A stretch of DNA of 64,000 nt from Granulibacter bethesdensis (GCF_001889545.1 NZ_CP018194.1:1772501-1836500); one strand, 5' to 3'; shown: positions 45,220 to 55,027, counted from the first letter of the stretch. The notes: generated by a model not told the origin, from the sequence alone. A program made the numbers and translations.

Positions 45220-45507
45220 GATATACGGTGTCCTGATGAAAAAAAGGTGAAGGCGCTGCACCTAAACGCAGCCGAACCGATTGTCCACCGCCATGGGGTC
45301 AGACCTGCCCTACTTCCGCTATCCCTCAATCCTTCCCTCACCCCTCTCTTCTGCCGACAATCAGGAAAAATGGAGGAGGACAGCATCAGGAAAGCGTGAT
45401 TATCCTCAGCCTGTGAGGGTCATATCCACGTTATTGTGTCCCTCAGCCAAACCCGACAAGACCCGGATCCACCGGGACATCTATCCACCACAAGGGTTTC
45501 CTCCCCC

Positions 45508-46542
45508 ATGTCGCATCCTGTGTCGCATCACCGTACTCGAACACCCTATAGCCATGCTGCTTACGCCGCGGCTGGTCTATTGCTGGCAGTTGCCTTCTCT
45601 CTGTCAGCCACAGAACCCGCCATGGCAGAGGATGGCGCCTCCACGCCCGAGCAGATCGTGAATGTCATGAATACGATGTGGGGCAAGCAGCCCCCCGGCC
45701 AGCGTGCCAATCATGCCAAGGGTGTGCTGGCAGAAGGCACCTTCACCCCCTCTCTGGACGCGAAAAAACTCAGCCGGGCTGGCATTTTCGCGGGCGAAAC
45801 CATTCCTGTCACAGTACGCTTCTCAGACGCCACCGGCCTGCCGCATATCGCCGATGCCTCGCCGAATGCCAATCCGCACGGTATGGCAATCCGATTTCAC
45901 GACAAGGGCAATACAGATGTCGACGTGATCACCAACTCCCTGCCCTTTTTCCCGGTCCGCACGCCGGAGGAATTTCTTCAACTGCTGACCGCCATTTCGA
46001 AGAGCAAGGATGCGCCTCATCCAACCCCGGCCGAGCAATTCATCGCCACCCATCCTGCCGTGGCAGGAGCAGTCGGCGCTCTCAAAACCCCGTCCAGCTT
46101 CGCGCGGGAAACATATAACGGCGTCAACACCTTCATTTTCACCGACAGCAATGGCAAACAACATCCGTTCCGGTTCAAGGTCTCACCGGTCAGTGGAGCC
46201 CATCATCTGACGCAGCAGAAAGCCGGGAAACAGAAACCGGATTTTCTGGTGGATGAGCTGCCGAAACGACTGGAAAAAGGCCCTGCCAAGTTCACCCTGT
46301 ATGCCGTTCTGGCTGAAAAAGGCGACGCAATCGAGGATGGATCAAAGCCCTTCCCGGCAGATCGCCGTCAGGTACAGCTCGGCACGATCTCCATCACACG
46401 CATCCCCGAGGATGCCGCCAAACAGGCAGCCTCCATCCTGTTCCTGCCCAGCAATCTGGAAGCCGGGATCGAAGCCTCGGCCGATCCGCTGATCGACGCG
46501 CGGAATGCCGCCTATGCAGTGTCCTTCTCGCGTCGGCAGTAA
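45508..46542 (+). CDS. Periplasmic catalase-related peroxidase
   Basis: The product has 344 residues. A signal peptide (YAAAGLLLAVAFSLSATEPA) precedes a small catalase-fold domain. Visible pieces are RANHAKGVLAEGTFTPS, with the His, VRFSDATGLPHIADASPNAN, and HGMAIRFHDKG near residue 110, then HPFRFKVSPVSGAHHL. Such short catalase-like proteins (SrpA/YmaE type) act as heme peroxidases in the periplasm rather than as full catalases. It diverges from thrS over a 288-base gap. It may add to KatE in peroxide defence. Confidence 0.82.
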   Translation: MSHPVSHHRTRTPYSHAAYAAAGLLLAVAFSLSATEPAMAEDGASTPEQIVNVMNTMWGKQPPGQRANHAKGVLAEGTFTPSLDAKKLSRAGIFAGETIPVTVRFSDATGLPHIADASPNANPHGMAIRFHDKGNTDVDVITNSLPFFPVRTPEEFLQLLTAISKSKDAPHPTPAEQFIATHPAVAGAVGALKTPSSFARETYNGVNTFIFTDSNGKQHPFRFKVSPVSGAHHLTQQKAGKQKPDFLVDELPKRLEKGPAKFTLYAVLAEKGDAIEDGSKPFPADRRQVQLGTISITRIPEDAAKQAASILFLPSNLEAGIEASADPLIDARNAAYAVSFSRRQ

Positions 46543-46695
46543 GCGATATCAGCAAAAGCCATGCACGGAAACCACAGTGTGTACGGCTTTTCAGCGCCAG
46601 CCATTCTTTCACAATGATTCCATTGAAGAAATGAAAGAAATGATAAAATATAATTTATGTATCTTTGTTTCATTTTTTATATTCAGGGTTGATAA

Positions 46696-49293
46696 ATGTC
46701 TTTTTCCGGCCTGCCGAATGATCCGCTGTTTCAATATGAATGGTATCTGCTGAATACAGGGCAATCAGGAGGCACACCGGGAATTGATATCGATGTCACA
46801 CCACTCTGGTCACAATATACCGGCAAAGGAGTGCGTGTTGGTGTTGTGGACACCGGAACCCAGCTCAATCACCCCGATCTGGTTGCCAATATCGATCCGA
46901 ACGCTACATGGGACGCAGCCCATGATCAGCCAGGCGGCAATCCGATGGTCTCCCTGGACAATCATGGCACCGCTGTCGCTGGCCTGATCGCAGCCACCGC
47001 GAATAACAGCATTGGCGGAGTAGGAGTCGCACCGGGCGCCACTCTCGGCGTCTATTACGTGGATGAGGGGCAGAACACATCCGGGGTCAAGACAAACCAG
47101 TTCGCGATTGCCTTGACCCATGCACTGAACGACAAGATGGACGTCGTCAATGCCAGTTGGGGTACAAGAGCGCCTTTCGTAGGCTCCATGTCCGAACTCC
47201 AGACACTGGCAGAGCAGGGCCGTCACGGACTGGGAACAGTCATCGTAATGTCCAGCGGCGACAGCCGCAGCTTTGGCTCCAACGCCATCATGAACGCCAC
47301 TAAAAGTTCGCAGTATGTTATTACAGTTGGTGCCATCTACAATACAGGCATTGTGGCAAATTACAGCACGCCCGGCGCCAGCCTGCTGATTACAGCACCT
47401 GGTGGCTCGGGAATGGGTCCGGCGACTGGCACACCAGGCCCCGGTCTGGTCACTACTGATCGTACCGGCTCAGATGGATACAACACCCTCGCTGGAGCTG
47501 CCGGAGATTATGTCTATAATTTCAGCGGTACCTCCGGCTCTACACCAATCGTATCAGGCGTCGTGGCCCTGATTCTCGAGGCCAATCCAAATCTGAATTA
47601 TCGTGATGTGCAGCAAATTCTGCTGCAAACAGCGCGCATCAACGATACAGGCTCCTCCGGATGGTTCCAGACCCATACCAGCGACTGGAATGGTGGCGGC
47701 CATTTCTATAATTCTGATTACGGATTTGGATTGGTCGATGCGCGTGCTGCAGTACGCCTCGCTGAAAGCTACCGGGGGCGCAGCATCACCGGAACAGAGC
47801 AGACGCTGACCGCAGCCTATCAGCCCACCAGCCCGATCGATATCGCGCAAGGTCCGGACGGGACAGCGCCGACTCAGATCACATTCACCATCGATAATGC
47901 CATTTCAGTAGAGCATGTCAGCCTCAATCTGAATATGAAAGTGCCGGATTCAGGCAATCTCCGCGCGCAGCTGACCTCTCCGGACGGGACGACGGCAACC
48001 CTGCTGCTGAACGTACCCGACATGCAGAACGTACCTTGGGCACAGGGAGGGTTCACACTGACTTCCCCGCTGTTCTGGGGAGAGCATGCCCAGGGCACCT
48101 GGACGCTGAGTATCCTCGACAATGAGCATTTCTCAACACCCAGGACCCCCGATACGCTGAACAATGCCACGCTGAGCGTGATAGGATCGCAGCCATCCAG
48201 CCACGACATCGTCTATACCAATGACTTTCCGACACTGGCCGGTCAGAGCGCATCACGGCTGACATTGTCCAGCACACAGAGCAAGCCGATTTTCAATGCT
48301 TCGGCCGTCAGTCTGGCGGTCAACATTAACATTCCGAAGCATTTCTTTTCCATCGGCAATACGGCCGCTTCAATCGATCCGGCGACCACACTTTCCGCGA
48401 TTTATACAGGCGATGGTAATGATACGTTGGTGGGCGGCAACAGCGCCATGGTTTTCAATCCTGGCTATGGCGATAATACTGTTCTGCTCGGTGCTACCAA
48501 CAACATCGTCAACTCCAGGGGGCAAGACACCATCACCGCAACGCAAGGTGCGGCAACTGTGCGTGCCTCCGGCAATGCCATGGTGTTCAATAATGCGGCA
48601 CAGCTGAATTTCGTCAGTTCTGCCGGGGCCAGCACCGTGATCGGTGGAACAGGGGCGATGAACGTCAATGGTGGGGCCGGCAAGATCACAGTTTTCGGTG
48701 GCGCCGGCGCCGATACCATCATCGGCGGCAGTGCCGGTGGCAGTCAGCTCACCGCCAATGGCGCGGGCAGCGCGGTGTTCGCCAATGGGAATGGCAACGT
48801 GCTGCTCGGCAGCAAAACCGGTGCCGTCACCCTCGCAACGCAGGGGGCCAGCAATACCGTGTTCGGGGGCGCTGGCGGCGGCACCATCCTCAGCAATGGC
48901 TCCCACGATCTGGTGGTGATGGATCAGGGCGCCACCACCCTGTTCGGTGGGCAGAATGCCGCCATCTTCACCAACAGCGCCAATGCCAATATCGTCGGCG
49001 AGACAGGCTCCTACGCCGTCGGCTTCGGCAGTGGCACCAGCAACGCATGGGCCAGTGCCTCCACCGATCTGTTCCTGTTCGCCAACGGACAGGCCGGCGG
49101 CAACGTCACCATTGGCAATTTCCAGGATGGGAAAGACTTCATCCAGTTACAGGGATATGGCGACAATGTCGTCCAGAACGTCCTCGCCGGTGCTCAGCAG
49201 ACTGCATCCGGCCTGTCCCTGACGCTCAGTGACAATACCCATATCACCTTGCTCGGCGTCACCAGCATCAATCAATACAGCTTTATGACCTGA
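46696..49293 (+). CDS. Kexin-like S8 serine protease with P domain and type I secretion module
   Basis: The 865-residue protein begins without a signal or pro-peptide (MSFSGLPNDPLFQYEWYLLN). The subtilisin triad is Asp52 (VVDTGTQLNHP), His90 (NHGTAVAGLI) and Ser280 (FSGTSGSTP). The oxyanion position, usually Asn, reads SSGDSRS (Asp189). A P (proprotein convertase) domain follows at about 375-500 (GNLRAQLTSPDGTTATLLLN, HAQGTWTLSILDN). The last 300 residues are RTX-like repeats (GGAGADTIIGGSAGG) and end with the same module as the adhesins (FLFANGQAGGNVTIGNFQ, NTHITLLGV). Export by a type I system is inferred. AT-rich DNA precedes it. Confidence 0.9.
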   Translation: MSFSGLPNDPLFQYEWYLLNTGQSGGTPGIDIDVTPLWSQYTGKGVRVGVVDTGTQLNHPDLVANIDPNATWDAAHDQPGGNPMVSLDNHGTAVAGLIAATANNSIGGVGVAPGATLGVYYVDEGQNTSGVKTNQFAIALTHALNDKMDVVNASWGTRAPFVGSMSELQTLAEQGRHGLGTVIVMSSGDSRSFGSNAIMNATKSSQYVITVGAIYNTGIVANYSTPGASLLITAPGGSGMGPATGTPGPGLVTTDRTGSDGYNTLAGAAGDYVYNFSGTSGSTPIVSGVVALILEANPNLNYRDVQQILLQTARINDTGSSGWFQTHTSDWNGGGHFYNSDYGFGLVDARAAVRLAESYRGRSITGTEQTLTAAYQPTSPIDIAQGPDGTAPTQITFTIDNAISVEHVSLNLNMKVPDSGNLRAQLTSPDGTTATLLLNVPDMQNVPWAQGGFTLTSPLFWGEHAQGTWTLSILDNEHFSTPRTPDTLNNATLSVIGSQPSSHDIVYTNDFPTLAGQSASRLTLSSTQSKPIFNASAVSLAVNINIPKHFFSIGNTAASIDPATTLSAIYTGDGNDTLVGGNSAMVFNPGYGDNTVLLGATNNIVNSRGQDTITATQGAATVRASGNAMVFNNAAQLNFVSSAGASTVIGGTGAMNVNGGAGKITVFGGAGADTIIGGSAGGSQLTANGAGSAVFANGNGNVLLGSKTGAVTLATQGASNTVFGGAGGGTILSNGSHDLVVMDQGATTLFGGQNAAIFTNSANANIVGETGSYAVGFGSGTSNAWASASTDLFLFANGQAGGNVTIGNFQDGKDFIQLQGYGDNVVQNVLAGAQQTASGLSLTLSDNTHITLLGVTSINQYSFMT

Positions 49294-49322
49294 GAAACCT
49301 TATTTTTCCTGAGCCACGAACA

Positions 49323-49357
49323 GGCGGTGCTCCATCCGGGCATCGCCTTTTTGGCGT
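49323..49357 (+). terminator. Intrinsic terminator after the S8 protease
   Basis: GGCGGTGC, a loop, GCATCGCC (one G-U pair), then TTTTT. It lies about 30 bases after the stop. Confidence 0.65.
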
Positions 49358-49430
49358 CGTGAAATATATTTTATGCCTTTGCGGCTTTTTGCAGGGAACC
49401 CATCCCGGCAGTGCATTGGACATCAGACAA

Positions 49431-49456
49431 GAATTTAACTAATCCTCATTCTCAAC
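49431..49456. promoter_or_regulatory. Possible Fur-type iron box upstream of feoA
   Basis: On the minus strand the sequence reads GAGAATGAGGATTAG, two hexamers similar to the GATAAT units of Fur boxes. It lies about 70-90 bases before feoA, where iron control is expected. The match is partial. Confidence 0.35.
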
Positions 49457-49523
49457 TTCCTCCCTCCTCCTGTCTGGAATTGGGTGGAAGGATCCCATGG
49501 CCCTCGTGCCAAGGAGTTGACCC

Positions 49524-49784
49524 ATGCGCCTGACCCAGTTGTCGGTTGCCAGCCACAGTGTCATCGACCATATCGAGCCGCTCGGACCGGATGACGTCAT
49601 CGCACGACGTCTGGAGGAGCTGGGCTTCGTCCCCGGTGAACCGGTGCGGATGATCGCACATGGCCCGCTGGGCAGCGATCCGGTGGCAGTAGAAATCGGC
49701 TTTACCCGCTTTGCCCTGCGTCAGGCCGAGGCTGACCGCGTTATTCTGCGCAGTGATCCGGGCGAACATCTGGCCGCTGAGTAA
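49524..49784 (+). CDS. feoA: Ferrous iron transport protein A
   Basis: The 86-residue protein is a small SH3-like FeoA: RLTQLSVASHSVIDHIEPLG, ARRLEELGFVPGEPVRMIAH, GDPVAVEIGFTRFALRQAEA. It helps FeoB in Fe(II) uptake. AAGGAG lies eight bases before the ATG. feoB starts 71 bases downstream in the same direction, so the genes form an operon with the Cys-rich gene behind feoB. Confidence 0.92.
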   Translation: MRLTQLSVASHSVIDHIEPLGPDDVIARRLEELGFVPGEPVRMIAHGPLGSDPVAVEIGFTRFALRQAEADRVILRSDPGEHLAAE

Positions 49785-49855
49785 TCATTCCTTCCTGCCT
49801 CTGCCTTGCTGATGCGCCTGTTATTTCAGTTTCCTGATTGTAACGACTGGATCCG

Positions 49856-51703
49856 ATGTCAACTACCACACACCCGCTGCGGATTGCGCTGGTCGGCAAT
49901 CCTAATTGTGGCAAGACGGCGCTGTTCAACCGGCTGACCGGCAGCCGCCAGAAAGTCGCCAACTATGCCGGTGTGACCATCGAGCGGAAATCAGGCCGCC
50001 TGACCACACCAAGCGGGCGCTCCGTGCAGGTGCTGGATTTGCCCGGCACCTACAGCCTGCATGCGGCCAGCCCCGACGAGGCCGTAACACGCGATGTGTG
50101 CCTCGGCCGGTATCGTGGGGAAGATCCGCCCGATCTGCTGCTCTGTGTCATTGCCGCCACCAATCTGCGCCTGCATCTGCGCTTCCTGCTGGAAGTGCGG
50201 CAATTGGGCCGTCCGATGGTGGCCGTCATCAATATGATGGATGCGGTCGAGAAACAGGGCCTGCATATTGATGTGCCGCATCTGTCCGAGGCATTGGGAA
50301 TCCCGGTCGTCACCGCCATCGGCACACAGCGCAATGGAGCAGAAAACCTGCTGCGCCTGCTGGATACGCTGCCACCGGATCTGCCGCCGCCACCGTTGAC
50401 CAACGCCAATGCTGATCTGCATGCTGACGTCCGCGCCATGCTGGATCGTTGTATCACCCGCATCGCGCCGGAACGCCCGACGCTGGAGGAGAGGCTGGAT
50501 CGCTGGGTACTGCATCCGGTCTGGGGCATGCTGCTGCTGACCCTGCTGATGTTCGCGATGTTTCAGGCCGTGTTTTCCTGGGCCAAGCCGATCATGGATT
50601 TCCTGCAGGATACCATGGACCATCTTGGCGACGTGGTGGGGACAGCCCTGCCGGAAGGCCCGTTGCGCGGCCTGATTTCTGATGGAGTGATCGCCGGGGC
50701 GGGCACCGTGATCGTGTTCCTGCCACAGATTCTGGTGCTGTTCCTGTGGATCCTGACGCTGGAGGCATCCGGCTATCTGCCCCGCGCCGCTTTCCTGCTG
50801 GACCGGTTCATGGCGGCGGCCGGGCTGAGCGGGCGTTCCTTCATTCCGCTGCTGTCCAGTTTCGCCTGCGCAGTGCCGGGGATCATGGCTGCCCGCACTA
50901 TCCAGAACCCGCGGGACAGGATGCTGACTATCCTGATCGCACCGCTGATGACCTGCTCCGCAAGACTGCCAGTCTACGCCTTGCTGATCGGAGCCTTCAT
51001 CCCCGCCCATACGATTCTGGGTCTGTTCAATCTGCAAGGGCTGGTGCTGTTCGTACTGTATCTGGCAGGGATTCTGAGCGCCCTGCTGGTTGCACGCGTG
51101 CTTAAACGCGGCACGGCGGAGGAACAGCCCCTGCTGTTGGAACTGCCCCCCTATCGTCTGCCCAACCTTCGTAGTCTGGCCATCGAATTATGGCAGCGCG
51201 CCTATATTTTCCTGCGCCGCGTGGGCACCATCATCGTCTCCGTCAGCGTGCTGCTATGGGCCTTGTCGAGCTTCCCGTCTCCGCCGCCCGGCGCCACCGG
51301 TCCGGCAATCGACTACAGCCTTGCCGGACGGATCGGTCAGGCCATGCTGCTGGTGTTCGAGCCGATCGGCTTCACCTGGCAGATCTGCATCGCCCTGATT
51401 CCCGGCCTCGCCGCGCGGGAAGTGGCGGTCAGTGCGCTCGCCACCGTCTATTCGATCACCGCCGACAAGGATCATGCCGCCGAAAAGCTGATGCCGCTGC
51501 TGTCCTCGCAATGGAGCATGGCGACAGCGTTCTCTCTGATGGCATGGTATGTCTATGCGCCGCAGTGCTTTTCGACGCTGGCCATCATCCGACGGGAAAC
51601 CGGGGGCTGGAAGATGGTCTGGATAAGCGCCGGGTATCTGTTCGGACTGGCTTATCTTCTGTCCTTCGTGACATATCGTGTTACGCGCCTGTTCACCGGT
51701 TGA
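49856..51703 (+). CDS. feoB: Ferrous iron transporter B
   Basis: The 615-residue protein has the G domain at its N-terminus: G1 GNPNCGKTALFNRLTGS near residue 14, GVT, DLPGTYSL and NMMD (G4). A membrane domain follows, with Gate motifs (AASGLSGRSFIPLLSSFACA, and later GLAAREVAVSALATVYS) and about 8-10 hydrophobic segments. It moves Fe(II) across the inner membrane. The length is shorter than the E. coli protein because the middle loop region is small, which is common in this class. It looks intact. Confidence 0.95.
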   Translation: MSTTTHPLRIALVGNPNCGKTALFNRLTGSRQKVANYAGVTIERKSGRLTTPSGRSVQVLDLPGTYSLHAASPDEAVTRDVCLGRYRGEDPPDLLLCVIAATNLRLHLRFLLEVRQLGRPMVAVINMMDAVEKQGLHIDVPHLSEALGIPVVTAIGTQRNGAENLLRLLDTLPPDLPPPPLTNANADLHADVRAMLDRCITRIAPERPTLEERLDRWVLHPVWGMLLLTLLMFAMFQAVFSWAKPIMDFLQDTMDHLGDVVGTALPEGPLRGLISDGVIAGAGTVIVFLPQILVLFLWILTLEASGYLPRAAFLLDRFMAAAGLSGRSFIPLLSSFACAVPGIMAARTIQNPRDRMLTILIAPLMTCSARLPVYALLIGAFIPAHTILGLFNLQGLVLFVLYLAGILSALLVARVLKRGTAEEQPLLLELPPYRLPNLRSLAIELWQRAYIFLRRVGTIIVSVSVLLWALSSFPSPPPGATGPAIDYSLAGRIGQAMLLVFEPIGFTWQICIALIPGLAAREVAVSALATVYSITADKDHAAEKLMPLLSSQWSMATAFSLMAWYVYAPQCFSTLAIIRRETGGWKMVWISAGYLFGLAYLLSFVTYRVTRLFTG

Positions 51704-51722
51704 AGCCAGCCAGGAGGCCACC

Positions 51723-51953
51723 ATGCTCCAGTCCATCATCGCCGCGATCGCCGTCCTGATTTGTGCCTTGTTCTGGATGCAGAAGCTTGCCCCCCGTGTC
51801 ATGGCGCCGCTCTGGTCAGCCGTGTCAGCTCTGCTGCGGCGGATGCAGGTGATGCCTGCACTGGCCGAGCGTCTTTCTCCCGCCACCTCCCCCTCCTCTG
51901 CCGGCTGCAAGGGATGCGACAACTGCGGTGGAAGCAAGGGCGGCTGTCATTAA
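51723..51953 (+). CDS. FeoB-associated Cys-rich membrane protein
   Basis: The 76-residue product has one membrane helix (SIIAAIAVLICALFWMQKLA) and ends with a Cys-rich tail (GCKGCDNCGGSKGGCH) that may bind metal. Such proteins are found directly behind feoB in many bacteria. Here it starts 19 bases after the feoB stop. It probably works with FeoB in iron handling, though its exact role is unknown. Confidence 0.8.
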   Translation: MLQSIIAAIAVLICALFWMQKLAPRVMAPLWSAVSALLRRMQVMPALAERLSPATSPSSAGCKGCDNCGGSKGGCH

Positions 51954-52176
51954 GGATGCAAAGGCAGAAGCCTGCCTGTTTGGATAAAGCGTTGTAAAAA
52001 ACGGCCGTCAGGCAAAGGAAGGAGCCGCGGCCCCAGAGTGTCTGCTGGCCCGGCATGGTCAAAAATCCGTGCCTTGTCTTATGCCGGTATTCCATCTCAA
52101 AAGCACAGTGCGCACTGCCCTCGCACAGGAGGCATGCTCGGGATGCCAGGACAAACCGCCGGTTCAGGACGCCGCC

Positions 52177-53187
52177 ATGGATAAACCAGTCAGAATGCCG
52201 CCCTGTTATGGCCTGCTCGCAGCGAGGGATCTGACGGCACGCAAGCCGCTCGACGCGCCCGAGATCGAGGCCATTTTCTCTGTCGGGGTGCCGGAAAAGC
52301 CGATCTGGCTGCATCTGGATCTGCTGGATACCCGCGTCACCGAATTCATCCGCGCCTTGCCGGGCCTGCCGGAACAGGCCAGCGCACTGCTGTGTGATCG
52401 CAATGAATCCTCCCACCTCGATACGGAGGATGATGCCATCTGGGGCACCATCCCCGATTTCGCCCATGAAGTCAGTGAGGAACCGGACCCCGCCTATATG
52501 GGTGTCCTGCATCTGGTGATGACGCCGACCATGCTGATCACAGCGCGCCGGCATCCGCTGCGAGCGCCTTCGGTGATTGGCTATGGTCAGGCATCGCAGG
52601 AGACCACCGCCGCGCAATGGGATCATCTGATGCGGGCCATCATGGAAGGCATCAGCCGTGCCGCCAAGGTGCTGGCCGCCAAGCTGGACAACATGGAGGA
52701 CAGGCTGCTTCAGGGATACGAAGTCACACGCGACGAGCTGGCCGGGCTGCGCCGCTCCGTGCTGCTGCTGTATCGCCGGGTGGAGCCGACCGTGGAACTG
52801 TATGGTGAAATCGCCGAGATCGCCCCGGAATGGATCGGGGAAGCCGGACACGATATGAGCCGCGTCACCTCCCGCCTTGAAAGCCTGAAGCGCAACGTCA
52901 TGTCATTGCAGGAACGGGGGCGCATCGCGCAGGACCAGCTTGCTGCCCGCAATGCCGAGGAAACCAATCACAGCCTGATGATCCTGTCCGTGCTGACCGC
53001 CATCCTGCTGCCGCCCACGCTGGTGACGGGTATTTTCGGCATGAACACCACTGGATTGCCGGGAACCTCCGGCCCGGGTGGCACCTATATCGCGTTCATG
53101 GCAATCCTCGGCTCCATCGCCGGAGCGTGCCTGCTGCTCAACAGGCTGGGGCTGCTACGGCTCAGATCAGAAAAAAAGCGACGCTGA
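52177..53187 (+). CDS. CorA/ZntB-type metal ion transporter
   Basis: The 336-residue protein has the CorA plan: a cytoplasmic mixed domain (residues 1-200, ending in a long helix with RRSVLLLYRRVEPTVELYGE), then two C-terminal membrane helices. The GMN signature occurs in GIFGMNTTGLPG between them. The short acidic loop after GMN, and several Glu/Asp residues, resemble the ZntB branch as much as CorA, so the ion (Mg, Co or Zn) is uncertain. The start at the Met at 52177 has AGGA six bases upstream. Earlier Mets exist (52069, 52081). Confidence 0.82.
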   Translation: MDKPVRMPPCYGLLAARDLTARKPLDAPEIEAIFSVGVPEKPIWLHLDLLDTRVTEFIRALPGLPEQASALLCDRNESSHLDTEDDAIWGTIPDFAHEVSEEPDPAYMGVLHLVMTPTMLITARRHPLRAPSVIGYGQASQETTAAQWDHLMRAIMEGISRAAKVLAAKLDNMEDRLLQGYEVTRDELAGLRRSVLLLYRRVEPTVELYGEIAEIAPEWIGEAGHDMSRVTSRLESLKRNVMSLQERGRIAQDQLAARNAEETNHSLMILSVLTAILLPPTLVTGIFGMNTTGLPGTSGPGGTYIAFMAILGSIAGACLLLNRLGLLRLRSEKKRR

Positions 53188-53301
53188 TCCGGCTTCAATA
53201 CGGGGGTGGGCAAAACCGTCGCAAATGCTTCACGGGACGAAGCGGGCAGATTTTTCTACATCATGGCTGAATTGCTGCCTTAAGCCCGTGAGGATACCGC
53301 T

Positions 53302-54219
53302 ATGACCGATCTTTCCAGCCCTGTCGAAAAATCCTGGCTGGCGCTTGAGCTTGAAGATGATTTCGATGAGGAACTGGAACAGGAAATCGACGATAGCCGC
53401 CTTCCTGCCGCTCTGCGCGCATTGCAAAGCCATCACCACAGGAACACCATTGATCGTGGTCAGTATTTCCGCACGCTTCTGCACCTGCAATCGGAACTGG
53501 TGAAGCTTCAGGACTGGGTGGTCCATAACGGGCTGAAGGTCGTGGTGCTGTTCGAGGGGCGCGACAGCGCCGGCAAGGGTGGTGTGATCAAACGGATCAC
53601 CCAGCGCATCAATCCGCGCGTGGCGCGTGTCGTAGCGCTGCCCGCCCCCTCTGACCGCGAACGCACGCAATGGTATTTCCAACGCTACATCACGCATCTG
53701 CCAGCCGCCGGTGAAATCGTGCTGTTCGACCGCAGCTGGTACAACCGTGCCGGTGTGGAACGCGTGATGGGCTTCGCCAGCGAATCACAGGTGGAGGATT
53801 TCTTCCGCGACGTACCGGAATTCGAGCGTATGCTGGTGCGCTCCGGCATCATCGTGGTGAAATACTGGTTCTCGATCACCGATCAGGAACAGCAACTGCG
53901 CTTCATGATGCGTATTCACGATCCGCTGAAGCAATGGAAACTATCACCGATGGACCTGCAATCCCGCGTGCGCTGGGAACAATATACCAAGGCCAAGGAA
54001 GAGATGTTCGAGCGGACCAACATCCCCGAAGCCCCCTGGTATATCGTCGAGGGCAACGACAAAAAGCGGGCGCGGCTGAACTGCATTTCCCATCTTTTGT
54101 CCCTGATCCCCTATGGCGATGTGCCGCATGAGCCAGTGACATTGCCGGATCGGGTATTCGACCCAAATTATGAACGCCGCACACTGCCGACAGAACTCTA
54201 TGTGCCGGAAAACTACTGA
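53302..54219 (+). CDS. Polyphosphate kinase 2
   Basis: The 305-residue protein is a PPK2 enzyme. Walker A is GRDSAGKGG at residues 86-94, and the lid and Walker B parts are LPAPSDRERTQWYFQRYITH and LFDRSWYNRAGVERVMGF (from residue 141). Single-domain class I-type length. It transfers phosphate between polyphosphate and nucleotides. The N-terminal 40 residues are acidic (LEDDFDEELEQEIDD). GAGGATA lies before the ATG. A strong terminator follows the stop. It stands alone, so regulation is not visible. Confidence 0.92.
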   Translation: MTDLSSPVEKSWLALELEDDFDEELEQEIDDSRLPAALRALQSHHHRNTIDRGQYFRTLLHLQSELVKLQDWVVHNGLKVVVLFEGRDSAGKGGVIKRITQRINPRVARVVALPAPSDRERTQWYFQRYITHLPAAGEIVLFDRSWYNRAGVERVMGFASESQVEDFFRDVPEFERMLVRSGIIVVKYWFSITDQEQQLRFMMRIHDPLKQWKLSPMDLQSRVRWEQYTKAKEEMFERTNIPEAPWYIVEGNDKKRARLNCISHLLSLIPYGDVPHEPVTLPDRVFDPNYERRTLPTELYVPENY

Positions 54220-54233
54220 TCAGAGGATGCATT

Positions 54234-54267
54234 CTCCCCGGCCTGATGGCCGGGGAGACCCTTTTTT
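54234..54267 (+). terminator. Strong intrinsic terminator after PPK2
   Basis: CTCCCCGGCC, a TGAT loop and GGCCGGGGAG form a perfect ten-base stem followed by six T. The T run reaches the stop codon of the convergent permease gene. Confidence 0.9.
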
Positions 54268-55027
54268 ATCCATAGACTCTGACAAAGCTGCCGATGATCG
54301 AGGCGAGCATCAGTGTCATGAAAACGGTCCGCAACAAACGAGCGCTTTTGTAGATCACCAGACTGCCGCCGATCTGTGCTCCCAGAAAAGAACCGGCCCC
54401 CATGATCAGGGCGTGCCGGTAATCGACTACACTGCTGCTGATCAAAATTGAGAGTGCCGCAATGTTACCTGCCATGTTCAGGGGGTTCGCATACATCGTG
54501 GCTGCATTGATGCGCAGTTGATAGGTCCGGCTGAGGGCCACGGTCCAGATCGATCCGGTACCGGGACCGAAAAAACCGTTATAGAACCCGATCAGAACGC
54601 CCAAAGGCTGCAATTTGCGTGGATGAGGCGGCAATCGGGCCTCTCCCGTCACATCCTTGCGATCGGATGACAACACGTAATACAGAAATACACCAAGCAA
54701 CATCCACGGTACCAGACGCTTCAGAAAAACCTCTGTAACACTCTGCAAGAAAATAGCTCCGGCCACCGATCCTAGCACCGTGCAGAGCAGACCACGCCGG
54801 AGAGGGGAAAAATCCATTCCTCCCTGACGCCAGAATTTCAGCGTGGCAGAAAGCTGACCCACCACAGATTGCAGCTTGTTAGTGCCGAATACAGCCACCG
54901 TCCCCATGCCTGTCAGGCCCAGCGCCGGAACGCAGATCAGTCCTCCGCCACCCGCGACCGTATCAACCACACCGGCGCAAAAAGCCGTCGCAAACAGAAA
55001 CACATCCAGCGCCCAAGGAAGGTGCAT
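54266..55027 (-). CDS. TSUP-family (TauE/SafE) permease
   Basis: The 253-residue inner-membrane protein has about eight hydrophobic segments. The family signature FCAGVVDTVAGGGGLICVPA lies near the N-terminus and FYNGFFGPGTGSIWTVAL near the middle, an internal repeat typical of the family. TSUP proteins export sulfite, sulfoacetate or similar organic anions; the substrate here is unknown. The ATG at 55027 is chosen over a TTG seven codons upstream, though neither has a clear ribosome site. Confidence 0.88.
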   Translation of the reverse strand: MHLPWALDVFLFATAFCAGVVDTVAGGGGLICVPALGLTGMGTVAVFGTNKLQSVVGQLSATLKFWRQGGMDFSPLRRGLLCTVLGSVAGAIFLQSVTEVFLKRLVPWMLLGVFLYYVLSSDRKDVTGEARLPPHPRKLQPLGVLIGFYNGFFGPGTGSIWTVALSRTYQLRINAATMYANPLNMAGNIAALSILISSSVVDYRHALIMGAGSFLGAQIGGSLVIYKSARLLRTVFMTLMLASIIGSFVRVYG

